A stretch of 12,187 nucleotides of DNA from JADJQU01 sp035490315 (GTDB lineage Bacteria > Planctomycetota > UBA1135 > GCA-002686595). The position numbers and the translations under genes were made by a program. Where the stretch lies: NCBI GenBank assembly GCA_035490315.1, contig DATHET010000092.1, forward strand, positions 1-12,187. The letters are read 5' to 3'. The notes beneath the pieces were generated by a model. It was not told where the DNA came from. It was given only the letters and a program-made list of their open reading frames with translations, and searched no databases. This document shows, in pieces, positions 1 to 6,544 of this stretch (its first letter is position 1; the number at the start of each line of letters is the position of its first letter).

Positions 1-1188
1 TTCGTCGAGTGAGATCGGCTCGAGCTTCAGCTCCGAGTCGGTGACGAGTGTGACTTCCCGTGTGGTGGGAAGCAGACGCTTGGCGAAACCCACGAGGAAG
101 TAGGAGCCCTGACTCGCGTGCAGATCGAATCGGCCATCGCGGCGGGTCGTCCCTTCGACGACCAGATCGCCTGGAGTCGAATGGGAATTGCGCAGGAGAC
201 CTACGAACGCGCCCGTGGCCGGTGTGCCGTCCGGCAGCAGGAGCTGGCCGGACACGGAGGTCGGCGTGACGACTGCCGGGCGCGACGCGTCTTCCACCGC
301 CGTCCGTTGAGCGCGGATCTGCTGTGCCGCAACGTTGGATTCCAATTCTTCGCCTTGCGCGCTTGCTTCTTCGACCTGAAGGGAGCGAACGACCGAGGCA
401 AGCGATTGCTCAGGCGCGAGCGTCGCGAGCGTTGGCTTGGCTTCCGTGAAGCCCAACCAAGCGATTGCGGCGAGAAGTCCAGCGGCCGTAATCCAGAACT
501 TTGCGCCCATCGCAATTCCTCCGATCAACCCCGTGGATGAAACGACTCCAATCCCAACTGGAACAGCGGCGACGCTTGCCGCCGAGCTGAGCACCGCCGA
601 TCGAATCGCCGCGAGCCCGCGCGGCGAGAGCGCCGTAATCGCGACGCCCATCGTCAATCCGACAGGCAGCGCGCGGCGCAGCAGCTCGAGCCCGCGGTGC
701 AGCTGCACGCGCACGGTCCCCGGAGCGCGCCCGAGCTCGAAGGCGATCTCCTGCGGCGATTTTCCTGCACGCAAGTGCGCGACGAGGACCTCGCGATACG
801 GCGCGGGCAGTTGCTCCACCGCATCCTCGACGCTCTTCGACAGCTCGCGTGACTCGGCTTCGCTCGACGGCTCTTCCGCGACATGCGCCTCGAGCCGATC
901 GGGCTCGATCACTCGCGAGAGCTTGCGCCTTTCCCAGACTGCCTTGCGCGTCAGGATGCCGAGCAGCCAGGGCAACAGCTCGCGCTTCGAGTCGTAGCTC
1001 CCGCGCGCCTCGATCGCGGCGAGGAACGTCGACTGGACGAGGTCCTCGGCCTGGTGCAAGTTGCGCGTGAGATGGACCGCGACGCGGTAGAGCTCCGGCG
1101 CGGCGGCGTCGAAGACTTCACCGAGCGCCTGGACGTCGCCCTTGCGCCGGAATCGTTCGAAGAGCCGATCCAGCCTGCGCGCGTTCAT
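1..1188 (-). CDS. ECF-type sigma factor fused to membrane segments and a carboxypeptidase-regulatory-like domain (partial at the left edge)
   Basis: One uninterrupted frame of 396 codons from ATG at 1186-1188 to the window edge. Residues about 8-90 resemble sigma-70 region 2 (AEDLVQSTFLAAIEA at 47-61, basic WERRK at 85-89). Residues 121-174 resemble region 4 with its helix-turn-helix (LPAPYREVLVAHL, then GRAPGTVRVQLHRGLELLRR). Instead of stopping, the frame continues through hydrophobic stretches at about 203-226 and 231-247, a linker rich in A, E and Q (249-308), and from 309 a beta-rich segment (VSGQLLLPDGTPATGAFVGLL, GRFDLHASQGSYFLVGF) typical of carboxypeptidase-regulatory-like domains. 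I infer a membrane-tethered sigma factor whose C-terminal part lies outside the cytoplasm. Sigma factors with C-terminal extensions are known in Planctomycetes. An internal ATG at 508-510 could mimic a separate gene, but no stop codon separates the halves. No clear ribosome binding site is seen; a GTG lies two codons upstream. The true C-terminus is outside the window. Confidence 0.85.
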   Translation of the reverse strand, partial: MNARRLDRLFERFRRKGDVQALGEVFDAAAPELYRVAVHLTRNLHQAEDLVQSTFLAAIEARGSYDSKRELLPWLLGILTRKAVWERRKLSRVIEPDRLEAHVAEEPSSEAESRELSKSVEDAVEQLPAPYREVLVAHLRAGKSPQEIAFELGRAPGTVRVQLHRGLELLRRALPVGLTMGVAITALSPRGLAAIRSAVLSSAASVAAVPVGIGVVSSTGLIGGIAMGAKFWITAAGLLAAIAWLGFTEAKPTLATLAPEQSLASVVRSLQVEEASAQGEELESNVAAQQIRAQRTAVEDASRPAVVTPTSVSGQLLLPDGTPATGAFVGLLRNSHSTPGDLVVEGTTRRDGRFDLHASQGSYFLVGFAKRLLPTTREVTLVTDSELKLEPISLDE

Positions 1189-1318
1189 GGACACAGTCTT
1201 TGCAATGGGCAGGGCAACGTTACGAGGGATCGACGGATTCCGCAGCTCGATGCGCCGGCGCATGCGCGAGGCCCGCTCCGCTTCCGGCGTTTTGGGGTCG
1301 CCACCGGAGGTCGAGTTG

Positions 1319-1427
1319 TGGCCTCGGGCACCGCCCAGGAAAGCCGCACGCAGGTAGGATGGGAGCTTCCGCCGGACGTCCCCGTCCGGCGTTGCAGTCC
1401 CCCCCTCAGGTCCCTCAGGAGTTAGCG
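1319..1427 (+). promoter_or_regulatory. Conserved leader of propeller gene copy 1, with hairpin and Shine-Dalgarno
   Basis: This 109-nt block matches 2801-2909 at a constant offset of 1482, so leader and coding region were duplicated together. It contains a 9-bp inverted repeat (1370-1378 with 1383-1391, loop TCCC) about 40 nt before the start codon, a pyrimidine run near 1399-1407, and AGGAG at 1417-1421, 6 nt before the ATG. The Shine-Dalgarno fixes the start at 1428 rather than an upstream in-frame ATG near 1200. A TAGGAT at 1355-1360 is a possible -10 box, but no convincing -35 box accompanies it. Confidence 0.55.
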
Positions 1428-2603
1428 ATGAAGTTGCAAGGTTTCTTGACGGCAGCCGTGCTGGCCGTTTCGAGTGTCGGCGCCAGTGCCGATGTCTTCT
1501 ACACGGTCCAGGAAAACTCAGACACGCTCTGCACGATCGACACGAACACGCTCGCGATCACCCCGATCGGTGCGCTTGGCGTGAGCACCTCGTTCGGCGA
1601 TCTCGCCTACGACACGTCGACGGGAACGATGTACTTGAGCAACGGTTGGGGCACCAACCCGAGCCAGCTGTACAAGGTGAACTTGACGACCGGCGCCGCG
1701 ACCTTCGTCGGCTCGATCGGAATCAACGACGTCTTCGGTCTGGCCTACGACCCCGTTGCCAACAAGCTGTACGGCAGCCGCTCGACCTTGGCCTCGGGCT
1801 TCATCGAGATCAACCGCCTCACCGGCGCGGGCACTCCGATCGGCGACCCGGTGGCCTACCTCGACGGCATGACCTTCGTCGGCAGCACCGGCGACGTCGT
1901 CGGCCTCTTCGCGGGCCCCGGCTCGCTGCACAAGGTCAACACGGCGAATGGATCGAGCACCCTGCTCACTTCTGGCAGCGGCTTCGTCGACAACTGCGGC
2001 ATCGCCTGGGGCGCGGCTTCCAACAAGATCTTCTCGATCGACTGGTCCGGAAACCTGTTTGCGTTCGACGTCGCGGCCGGCTACGCGCGGACGACCTTGA
2101 CCACCGGGATCGGCTCGTTCGACGGCCTGGCGGCGGCGGGGAATGTTTGCTCTGCGCCGGTGATCTACTGCACGGCGAAGGTCAACTCGCTCGGCTGCAC
2201 GCCGGCCATCAGCTCGACGGGCTCCTCGAGCGCCACGAGCGGCTCCGGTTTCGTGATCAAGGGCTCGAATGTCCGCAACCAGAAGCCCGGTCTTTTGATC
2301 TACACGAACAACGGCCGCGCCTCGACCGTGTTCCAGGGTGGGATCCTCTGCCTCGCAAGCCCGATCCGCCGCTCGGTGCCGCTCAACTCGGGTGGAACTC
2401 CCCTTCCGGCGAGCGACTGCTCGGGCGTCTACTCGATCGACATGAACGCCTTCGCGGTGGGCGCACTGGGCGGGATCCCGGCCGGTTATCTGCAGGTGGC
2501 TGGAACGGTCGTCGACAGCCAGTGCTGGGGACGTGATCCCGGCTTCCCCGCTCCGAACAACTCGACCTTGTCGGACGCGTTGGAATTCACGATCTGCCCG
2601 TGA
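1428..2603 (+). CDS. Secreted beta-propeller protein with C-terminal YCTAK module (tandem copy 1)
   Basis: 391 residues. A signal peptide is predicted at 1-21 (KLQGFLTAAVLAVSSVGASA, cleavage before DVFYT). Residues 23-246 hold about five repeats of roughly 40 residues, each with a G-x-(A/T)-(Y/W/F) strand followed by a 'xLYxVNxxTG' strand (57-97, 102-139, 146-183, 189-228), as in YncE or DUF4394-like propellers. Residues 247-391 form a second, cysteine-containing module (YCTAKVNSLGC to the terminal LEFTICP) shared with two other proteins in this window. I infer an exported structural or binding protein; no catalytic residues are recognisable. The start is set by AGGAG 6 nt upstream. The next gene is a paralogue, about 88% identical by eye over the first 240 residues but only about 68% in the C-terminal module. 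Confidence 0.88.
   Translation: MKLQGFLTAAVLAVSSVGASADVFYTVQENSDTLCTIDTNTLAITPIGALGVSTSFGDLAYDTSTGTMYLSNGWGTNPSQLYKVNLTTGAATFVGSIGINDVFGLAYDPVANKLYGSRSTLASGFIEINRLTGAGTPIGDPVAYLDGMTFVGSTGDVVGLFAGPGSLHKVNTANGSSTLLTSGSGFVDNCGIAWGAASNKIFSIDWSGNLFAFDVAAGYARTTLTTGIGSFDGLAAAGNVCSAPVIYCTAKVNSLGCTPAISSTGSSSATSGSGFVIKGSNVRNQKPGLLIYTNNGRASTVFQGGILCLASPIRRSVPLNSGGTPLPASDCSGVYSIDMNAFAVGALGGIPAGYLQVAGTVVDSQCWGRDPGFPAPNNSTLSDALEFTICP
2166..2600 (+). other. YCTAK C-terminal module, copy 1
   Basis: Encodes residues 247-391 of propeller copy 1. Landmarks are YCTAKVNSLGC at the start, KPGLLIYTNNG, PIRRS, DCSGVYSIDMNAFAVGALGG, GTVVDSQCWGRD and PNNSTL near the end. Cysteines 2, 11, 62 and 84 of the module are shared by all three copies in this window and could form two disulfides after export. 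By hand count it is 107/145 identical to the copy at 10678-11112 and 98/145 to the tandem copy. I do not know a named family for it. Confidence 0.75.
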
Positions 2604-2616
2604 ATTGCAGGCCGCG

Positions 2617-2633
2617 GTCAAGCCTGGCTTGAC
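2617..2633. other. Short palindrome downstream of copy 1
   Basis: GTCAAGCC T GGCTTGAC: perfect 8-bp arms around a single base, 13 nt after the stop codon. The equivalent site after copy 2 has a paired change that keeps the symmetry (see 4103-4119). It may be an RNA hairpin or a protein-binding site. Confidence 0.6.
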
Positions 2634-2655
2634 GCGCGATTCGCAGTGATCCGAA

Positions 2656-2691
2656 AGGGCTGGCGACCGAGTCTCCTCGGTCGCCAGCCCT
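2656..2691. terminator. Strong hairpin terminator after copy 1
   Basis: A perfect 16-bp stem (2656-2671 with 2676-2691) and a TCTC loop, about 52 nt after the stop codon of copy 1. The sequence after it (TGTTCCTTGT) is only moderately T-rich, so termination could be partly factor-assisted. A similar hairpin follows copy 2. Confidence 0.75.
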
Positions 2692-2800
2692 GTTCCTTGT
2701 CACGGAATTCACGCAGCGGATCCGTCGTGAGCGGACCGGTAGAGCGCGATTCCCTTCGATCCCCGCGCATGGATCGCGCCCGATCGGCATGGCCGGGTCG

Positions 2801-2909
2801 TGGCCTCGGCAACCGTCCGCGAAAGCCGGGCACGGGTAGGATTGGAGCTTCCGCCGGACGTCCCCGCCCGGCGCCGCAGTCCCCCCTCTCAGGTCTTCAG
2901 GAGATAGCG
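2801..2909 (+). promoter_or_regulatory. Conserved leader of propeller gene copy 2, with hairpin and Shine-Dalgarno
   Basis: Homologous to 1319-1427. The inverted repeat is kept at 2852-2873, with one pair broken (A opposite C). AGGAG at 2899-2903 lies 6 nt before the ATG at 2910-2912. Because terminator 2656-2691 precedes it and the leader is complete, copy 2 is probably transcribed from its own promoter. Confidence 0.5.
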
Positions 2910-4082
2910 ATGAAGTTGCAAGGTTTATTGACGGCAGCCGTGCTGGCCGCTTCGAGTGTCGGCGCCAGCGCCGATGTTTTCTACACGATCGACGAGAATG
3001 CGGACACGCTCTGCACGATCGACACGAACACACTCGTGATCACCCCGATCGGTCCTCTGGGAGTGACGACGAACTTCGGCGACCTCGCCTACGACACGTC
3101 GACGGGAACCATGTACCTGAGCAACGGTTGGGGCACCAACCCAAGCGAGCTCTACAAGATCAACCTGACGACCGGCGCCGCGACCTTCGTCGGCTCGATG
3201 GGCATCAACGACGTCTTCGGTCTCGCCTACGACCCGGTCACGAACAAGCTCTACGGCAGCCGCTCGACGTCAGCCTTCGGCTTCATCGAGGTCAACCGCA
3301 GCACGGGCGCGGCGACTCCGATCGGCAACCCGGGAGTCGGCCTGGACGGCATGACCTTCGTCGGAAGCACCGGAGACGTCGTCGGCTTGTACGCGGGTCC
3401 CGGTTCCTTGCACCGCCTCAATCCGGCGAATGGATCGAGCACCCTGCTCACTTCCGGCGGCGGCTTCGTCGACAACTGCGGCATCGCCTGGGGGGCGGCT
3501 TCCAACAAGATCTTCTCGATCGACTGGTCCGGAAACCTGTTTGCGTTCGACGTCGCGGCCGGCTACGCGCGGACGACCTTGACCACCGGGATCGGCTCGT
3601 TCGACGGCCTGGCCGCCTCGAACGGTGGTTGCGTCACGCCGCAAGCCTACTGCACGGCGAAGATCAACTCGCTGGGCTGCACTCCGTCGATCGGCTCGGT
3701 CGGAACCTCGAGCGCGACCGCGGGCTCGGGCTTCACGATCTTTTCCACCAGCGTGATCAACAACAAGCCCGGCCTGCTGCTCTACTCGAACACAGGCCAG
3801 GCGGCGGTTCCTTTCCAAGGCGGCTTCCGTTGCATGAACGGTCCGGTCCGCCGCTCGATCGGCCTCAATTCGCTCGGCAATCCTCCGCCGAACGATTGCT
3901 CGGGCAAGTACACGATCGACATGAACGCCTTCGCCGTAGGCGCCCTCGGCGGTCTTCCGCAGCCGTACCTGCTCGTTCCGGGCACCATCATCGATTCGCA
4001 GTTCTGGGGCCGCGACAACGGCTTCGCTGCGCCGAACAACTCGACGCTGTCGAACGGCCTGGAATTCACGATCTGCCCGTAA
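2910..4082 (+). CDS. Secreted beta-propeller protein with C-terminal YCTAK module (tandem copy 2)
   Basis: 390 residues, same architecture as its upstream neighbour: signal peptide 1-21 (cleavage ASA|DVFYT), about five propeller repeats over 23-246, and the cysteine-containing C-terminal module from residue 247. The start is fixed by AGGAG 6 nt upstream and by alignment with copy 1. Most N-terminal differences from copy 1 are conservative (V/I, L/F, S/T, Q/E). The C-terminal module differs more (for example FSTSVINNK where copy 1 has KGSNVRNQK), which may indicate different partners. It is followed by its own palindrome and terminator. I infer an exported, non-enzymatic protein; its function is unknown. 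Confidence 0.88.
   Translation: MKLQGLLTAAVLAASSVGASADVFYTIDENADTLCTIDTNTLVITPIGPLGVTTNFGDLAYDTSTGTMYLSNGWGTNPSELYKINLTTGAATFVGSMGINDVFGLAYDPVTNKLYGSRSTSAFGFIEVNRSTGAATPIGNPGVGLDGMTFVGSTGDVVGLYAGPGSLHRLNPANGSSTLLTSGGGFVDNCGIAWGAASNKIFSIDWSGNLFAFDVAAGYARTTLTTGIGSFDGLAASNGGCVTPQAYCTAKINSLGCTPSIGSVGTSSATAGSGFTIFSTSVINNKPGLLLYSNTGQAAVPFQGGFRCMNGPVRRSIGLNSLGNPPPNDCSGKYTIDMNAFAVGALGGLPQPYLLVPGTIIDSQFWGRDNGFAAPNNSTLSNGLEFTICP
3648..4079 (+). other. YCTAK C-terminal module, copy 2
   Basis: Encodes residues 247-390 of propeller copy 2. It keeps the YCTAK start, the four shared cysteines, the invariant IDMNAFAVGALGG, DSQFWGRD and PNNSTL, and ends LEFTICP. It is one residue shorter than the other two copies, just before NDCSG. 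It is about equally distant from both (98 and 100 identities of 145 by hand count). Confidence 0.75.
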
Positions 4083-4102
4083 CCCGTCAACGGTTGGACG
4101 CG

Positions 4103-4119
4103 GTCGAGCCTGGCTCGAC
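4103..4119. other. Short palindrome downstream of copy 2
   Basis: GTCGAGCC T GGCTCGAC: perfect 8-bp arms. Compared with 2617-2633, one arm has A to G and the other has T to C at the paired position (2620/2630 versus 4106/4116), so symmetry is preserved. Confidence 0.6.
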
Positions 4120-4142
4120 GTGCAATCCGTAGCGATCCGAAG

Positions 4143-4176
4143 GGGCTGGCTTCCGAGGAGACTCGGTCGCCAGCCC
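4143..4176. terminator. Hairpin terminator after copy 2, between convergent genes
   Basis: A 15-bp stem (4143-4157 with 4162-4176) interrupted by a 2x2 mismatch at TT 4151-4152, with a GAGA loop. It lies between the end of copy 2 (4082) and the end of the convergent PepSY-type gene (4222), so it may serve both strands. Apart from the TT, it is the exact reverse complement of the hairpin at 2657-2690. Confidence 0.65.
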
Positions 4177-4221
4177 TGATCGTCGAGGGAGCCTGGTCGG
4201 GCTTCGACCCAGGAGACCGCT

Positions 4222-4893
4222 TCACCTCGATCGCCGCGCGAGCGCCATGCGCAGGCCCGTGGCGGCGAGGATCAGCACCAGCGGGATCGAAAGGATCTCC
4301 AGAGCGATATTGGCCCACTTCCACGGAGTCCACTGGAGATAATGCACGCGGTAGCTCGCGTCGATGAAGTCATTGAGCGCGCCAGTCTGCGCGATCTCGC
4401 CGGTGATCCGATCGACGCGGACCGTCTTGGCGCCGGAGTAGTGCAGGACGAGCACGGGATCGTCCGTGCCCGTGCGCGCGCTGCGCGAGGTGGATGTTTC
4501 CGCGCTGAGCTCGCTGCCGTAACGCTGCAAGTGGGGCGAAGCCGAAAGTGCGGCGGCGACCCAGGCTCGAGCAGTCTCCGTCGAAGCGGGCGCTATCGCT
4601 TCGCCCGTGGAAGCGTCGACGGCGACCGGTTGGCCGGCGAGCTTGCCGAAATAGACGAGGCTTCCGGAAGGGTGCACACCGAGCACCAGCGGTGCCTCGG
4701 CCAGCCCGCTCGAGAGCACGCTCGCCGGAGAAATCCGCGCCAGGGACCAGTCGGGCTGAGCGGCGCGCGGGACCGCGAGGGCTTCGTAAGCTTCGCCGTA
4801 GCGAAGCTTGACGTGGAACAGCAGTCCCGTGAGCACCCACAGGACCAATGGCAGAACGAGGACCATGCCCAGGGCCCGGTGGAAGCGGCGCAT
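4222..4893 (-). CDS. PepSY-type membrane protein
   Basis: 223 residues. Transmembrane helices lie at about 9-27 (GMVLVLPLVLWVLTGLLFH) and 195-216 (ALEILSIPLVLILAATGLRM), flanking an extracytoplasmic domain. That domain holds two PepSY-like strand-turn-strand repeats: VHPSGSLVYFGKL followed by AVDASTGEAIAP (73-102), and VLVLHYSGAKTVRVDRITGE (147-166). The opening FHRALG and the closing 'W.P.KW' region are typical of PepSY-associated membrane proteins, whose relatives occur with iron or siderophore uptake and redox systems. His5, His26 and His184 near the membrane could bind metal or heme, but that is speculative. It is the last gene of a three-gene cluster, 19 nt after the phosphoesterase stop. 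A second ATG at 4902-4904 opens another frame and is not the start. Confidence 0.78.
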   Translation of the reverse strand: MRRFHRALGMVLVLPLVLWVLTGLLFHVKLRYGEAYEALAVPRAAQPDWSLARISPASVLSSGLAEAPLVLGVHPSGSLVYFGKLAGQPVAVDASTGEAIAPASTETARAWVAAALSASPHLQRYGSELSAETSTSRSARTGTDDPVLVLHYSGAKTVRVDRITGEIAQTGALNDFIDASYRVHYLQWTPWKWANIALEILSIPLVLILAATGLRMALARRSR

Positions 4894-4912
4894 AAGCGGC
4901 GCATCCTACGCG

Positions 4913-6544
4913 CTACGGCTGTTCGACGATGAAGCGCTGAGCCATGTCCTCGGGCAGGCTGATGCGGCCCCTGCGCACGAAATCCTGCTCCAGCACTTCA
5001 CGCAGCAGCGCGGAGTCCTCGATGAGATTCAGGCCTGCCAGGAGCTCGTCCGTGCCGCCTCCACCGTTCGCCAGATGGCTGCTGGTCGCTACCCGATAAC
5101 GCTTCGAAGGGTCGAGCGCGCGACCGCCGACTTCGACGCGGGTGATCTTGAAGCTGCCGTCGCTCTGCTGCGCGACGAAGCGCGTGAGGCCCGAGAAATC
5201 CACGCCGAGGAACCTCGTCCTGTCGATCGAACGCCGAGCCAGCTCCGCCACCTGCTCGCCGGTCAAATCCACGCTGACGGCGTGGTCGTCGAAGGGCAGG
5301 AGCTCGAACAGCTCCCGGCGCGTGACGCCGCCGGCGGGAAGATCGCGGCGCGTCCTGCCGCGGTTGTGGACTGCGATCTCCGCGCCCATGTGGGCCCTGA
5401 GCGCATCCGTGATCCAGGCTCCCGCCGGCGAGCACTCGTTGGTGACGGCGCGCACCACGGGCTGCGCCAGCTCGCCGACCTGCTGGTCCAGACCGACGGA
5501 AGCGCGCTGCACGAGCTCCTCGCAAGCAACTTGGATCGAGCTCGATTTCGCATTCGCGGGCAAGTCCGTCTTCAGAGTTTTCCGCAGCTCGATCACGCGG
5601 GCCTTCGAGCGCAGCGGCGCGAAAGTCTTCGGGTCGAGCCACAGGTCCACGCGACCGAAGGCGCGGGCCTTGGAGCCGGCCTGCACGATCAGCGTGTCGC
5701 CTTGGAGCTCGCCCTTTTCCAGTATTTCGTGCGAGTGACCGGTGATGATCAGCGGCAGGTTTGGATCGTGGAGCGCCAGTTGCCTGGCCTCGCGGACTCG
5801 GATGTGAGCGACGGGAATGATCAAGTCCGCCTTGTCGCCGATCTCCAGACGCACGCGATCCAGCTCTTCCGCGGGCGAAGCGAAATCGAGCGCGCGCACT
5901 TCCCCGCTGCTGATCGCCTTCGTCGTGGTCGTCAAGAGCCCGACCAGGGCCACACGCACGCCATTGCGCTCGACCACGATCCAGGGCCTGGCCCAGGGAA
6001 GCCGCTCCTTTACGCCAGGACTTCGAACGTTCGCGAGGACGGCAGGCAGGCCCGCCTCGCGCACCAGCCGCTCGACATTGGCGATCCCGTGATCGAAATC
6101 GTGATTGCCGACGCACATCGCGTCGAAACCGACCTGCGCGAGGATCTGCAGCAGCGGCAGGCCGCGGTCGACGGCCCCTTCCGGCGTTCCCGAGTACCAG
6201 TCGCCAGCGTCCACCACGATGGCTTGCGGCTCGGCGGCGTGCAGGGCTTCGATCTCCTGCACGAGTCGGACCAGCCCACCGAGCCCCGGCGACGAAGGGT
6301 TCTCGCCAGAGCCTTCCTCGCGCGCCAGGACTTCGCCGTGGATGTCGTTGGTGTGGATGATCACCAGATGGATCGAGTCGCGTCCGAACCGGCCGCCTGG
6401 GACGAAGCCGCACCAGACGCGGATCGAAGGGCTCAGTGCGAGGGTCAGCGCTGCGAGGGCCGCGACGATCGCGAGAAGCGTCGCCAGGACTCGAAACGGA
6501 CTCCGAGCGGAGGAGCTCGGCGCTTTCGGCGAGACCTCAGGCAT
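4913..6544 (-). CDS. Membrane-anchored 5'-nucleotidase/UshA-type metallophosphoesterase
   Basis: 543 residues. The N-terminal hydrophobic segment 18-39 is a signal anchor or uncleaved signal. The metallophosphoesterase domain (about 57-305) shows the motifs in order: HTNDIHG (64-70), DAGDWYSG (112-119), GNHDFDHG (146-153), PVAHI (244-248) and TGHSH (268-272). These provide the Asp, His and Asn ligands of a two-metal centre. A 5'-nucleotidase C-terminal domain follows (about 355-515) with SPAGAWITDALR, NRGRTRRDLPAG, LPFDDHAV and SSHLANGGGGTDE. Related enzymes release phosphate from nucleotides, UDP-sugars or cyclic nucleotides outside the cytoplasm; the substrate here cannot be read. The usual 'NGGGIR' substrate-domain motif is altered to NRGRTR. 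The start overlaps the upstream gene's stop by 8 nt (6537-6544), implying translational coupling. Confidence 0.88.
   Translation of the reverse strand: MPEVSPKAPSSSARSPFRVLATLLAIVAALAALTLALSPSIRVWCGFVPGGRFGRDSIHLVIIHTNDIHGEVLAREEGSGENPSSPGLGGLVRLVQEIEALHAAEPQAIVVDAGDWYSGTPEGAVDRGLPLLQILAQVGFDAMCVGNHDFDHGIANVERLVREAGLPAVLANVRSPGVKERLPWARPWIVVERNGVRVALVGLLTTTTKAISSGEVRALDFASPAEELDRVRLEIGDKADLIIPVAHIRVREARQLALHDPNLPLIITGHSHEILEKGELQGDTLIVQAGSKARAFGRVDLWLDPKTFAPLRSKARVIELRKTLKTDLPANAKSSSIQVACEELVQRASVGLDQQVGELAQPVVRAVTNECSPAGAWITDALRAHMGAEIAVHNRGRTRRDLPAGGVTRRELFELLPFDDHAVSVDLTGEQVAELARRSIDRTRFLGVDFSGLTRFVAQQSDGSFKITRVEVGGRALDPSKRYRVATSSHLANGGGGTDELLAGLNLIEDSALLREVLEQDFVRRGRISLPEDMAQRFIVEQP

Larger units (their letters stand above)
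1319..2691 (+). repeat. Tandem duplication, unit 1
   Basis: Unit 1 contains leader, propeller gene, short palindrome and terminator. Unit 2 (2801-4176) repeats the same order. The offset is exactly 1482 through the leader and the N-terminal coding part, then 1486 at the downstream palindromes because of small indels. The 109 nt between the units (2692-2800) have no recognisable counterpart upstream of unit 1. Confidence 0.9.
2801..4176 (+). repeat. Tandem duplication, unit 2
   Basis: Second unit of the tandem duplication: leader 2801-2909, gene 2910-4082, palindrome 4103-4119, hairpin 4143-4176. Divergence from unit 1 is uneven. It is very low over 3424-3613 and highest in the 3' third of the coding region. 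Confidence 0.9.

Noticed and set aside
1..510. Separate gene for a carboxypeptidase-regulatory-like protein starting at the ATG at 508-510
   Set aside because: The frame is the same as the sigma factor frame and has no stop between, the ATG sits between two hydrophobic stretches, and no good ribosome binding site precedes it.
1518..2621. Minus-strand open frame of 367 codons antisense to propeller copy 1
   Set aside because: Arg-, Ala- and Asp-rich product typical of a GC-rich shadow frame. The plus strand has a signal peptide, Shine-Dalgarno and a recognisable conserved module.
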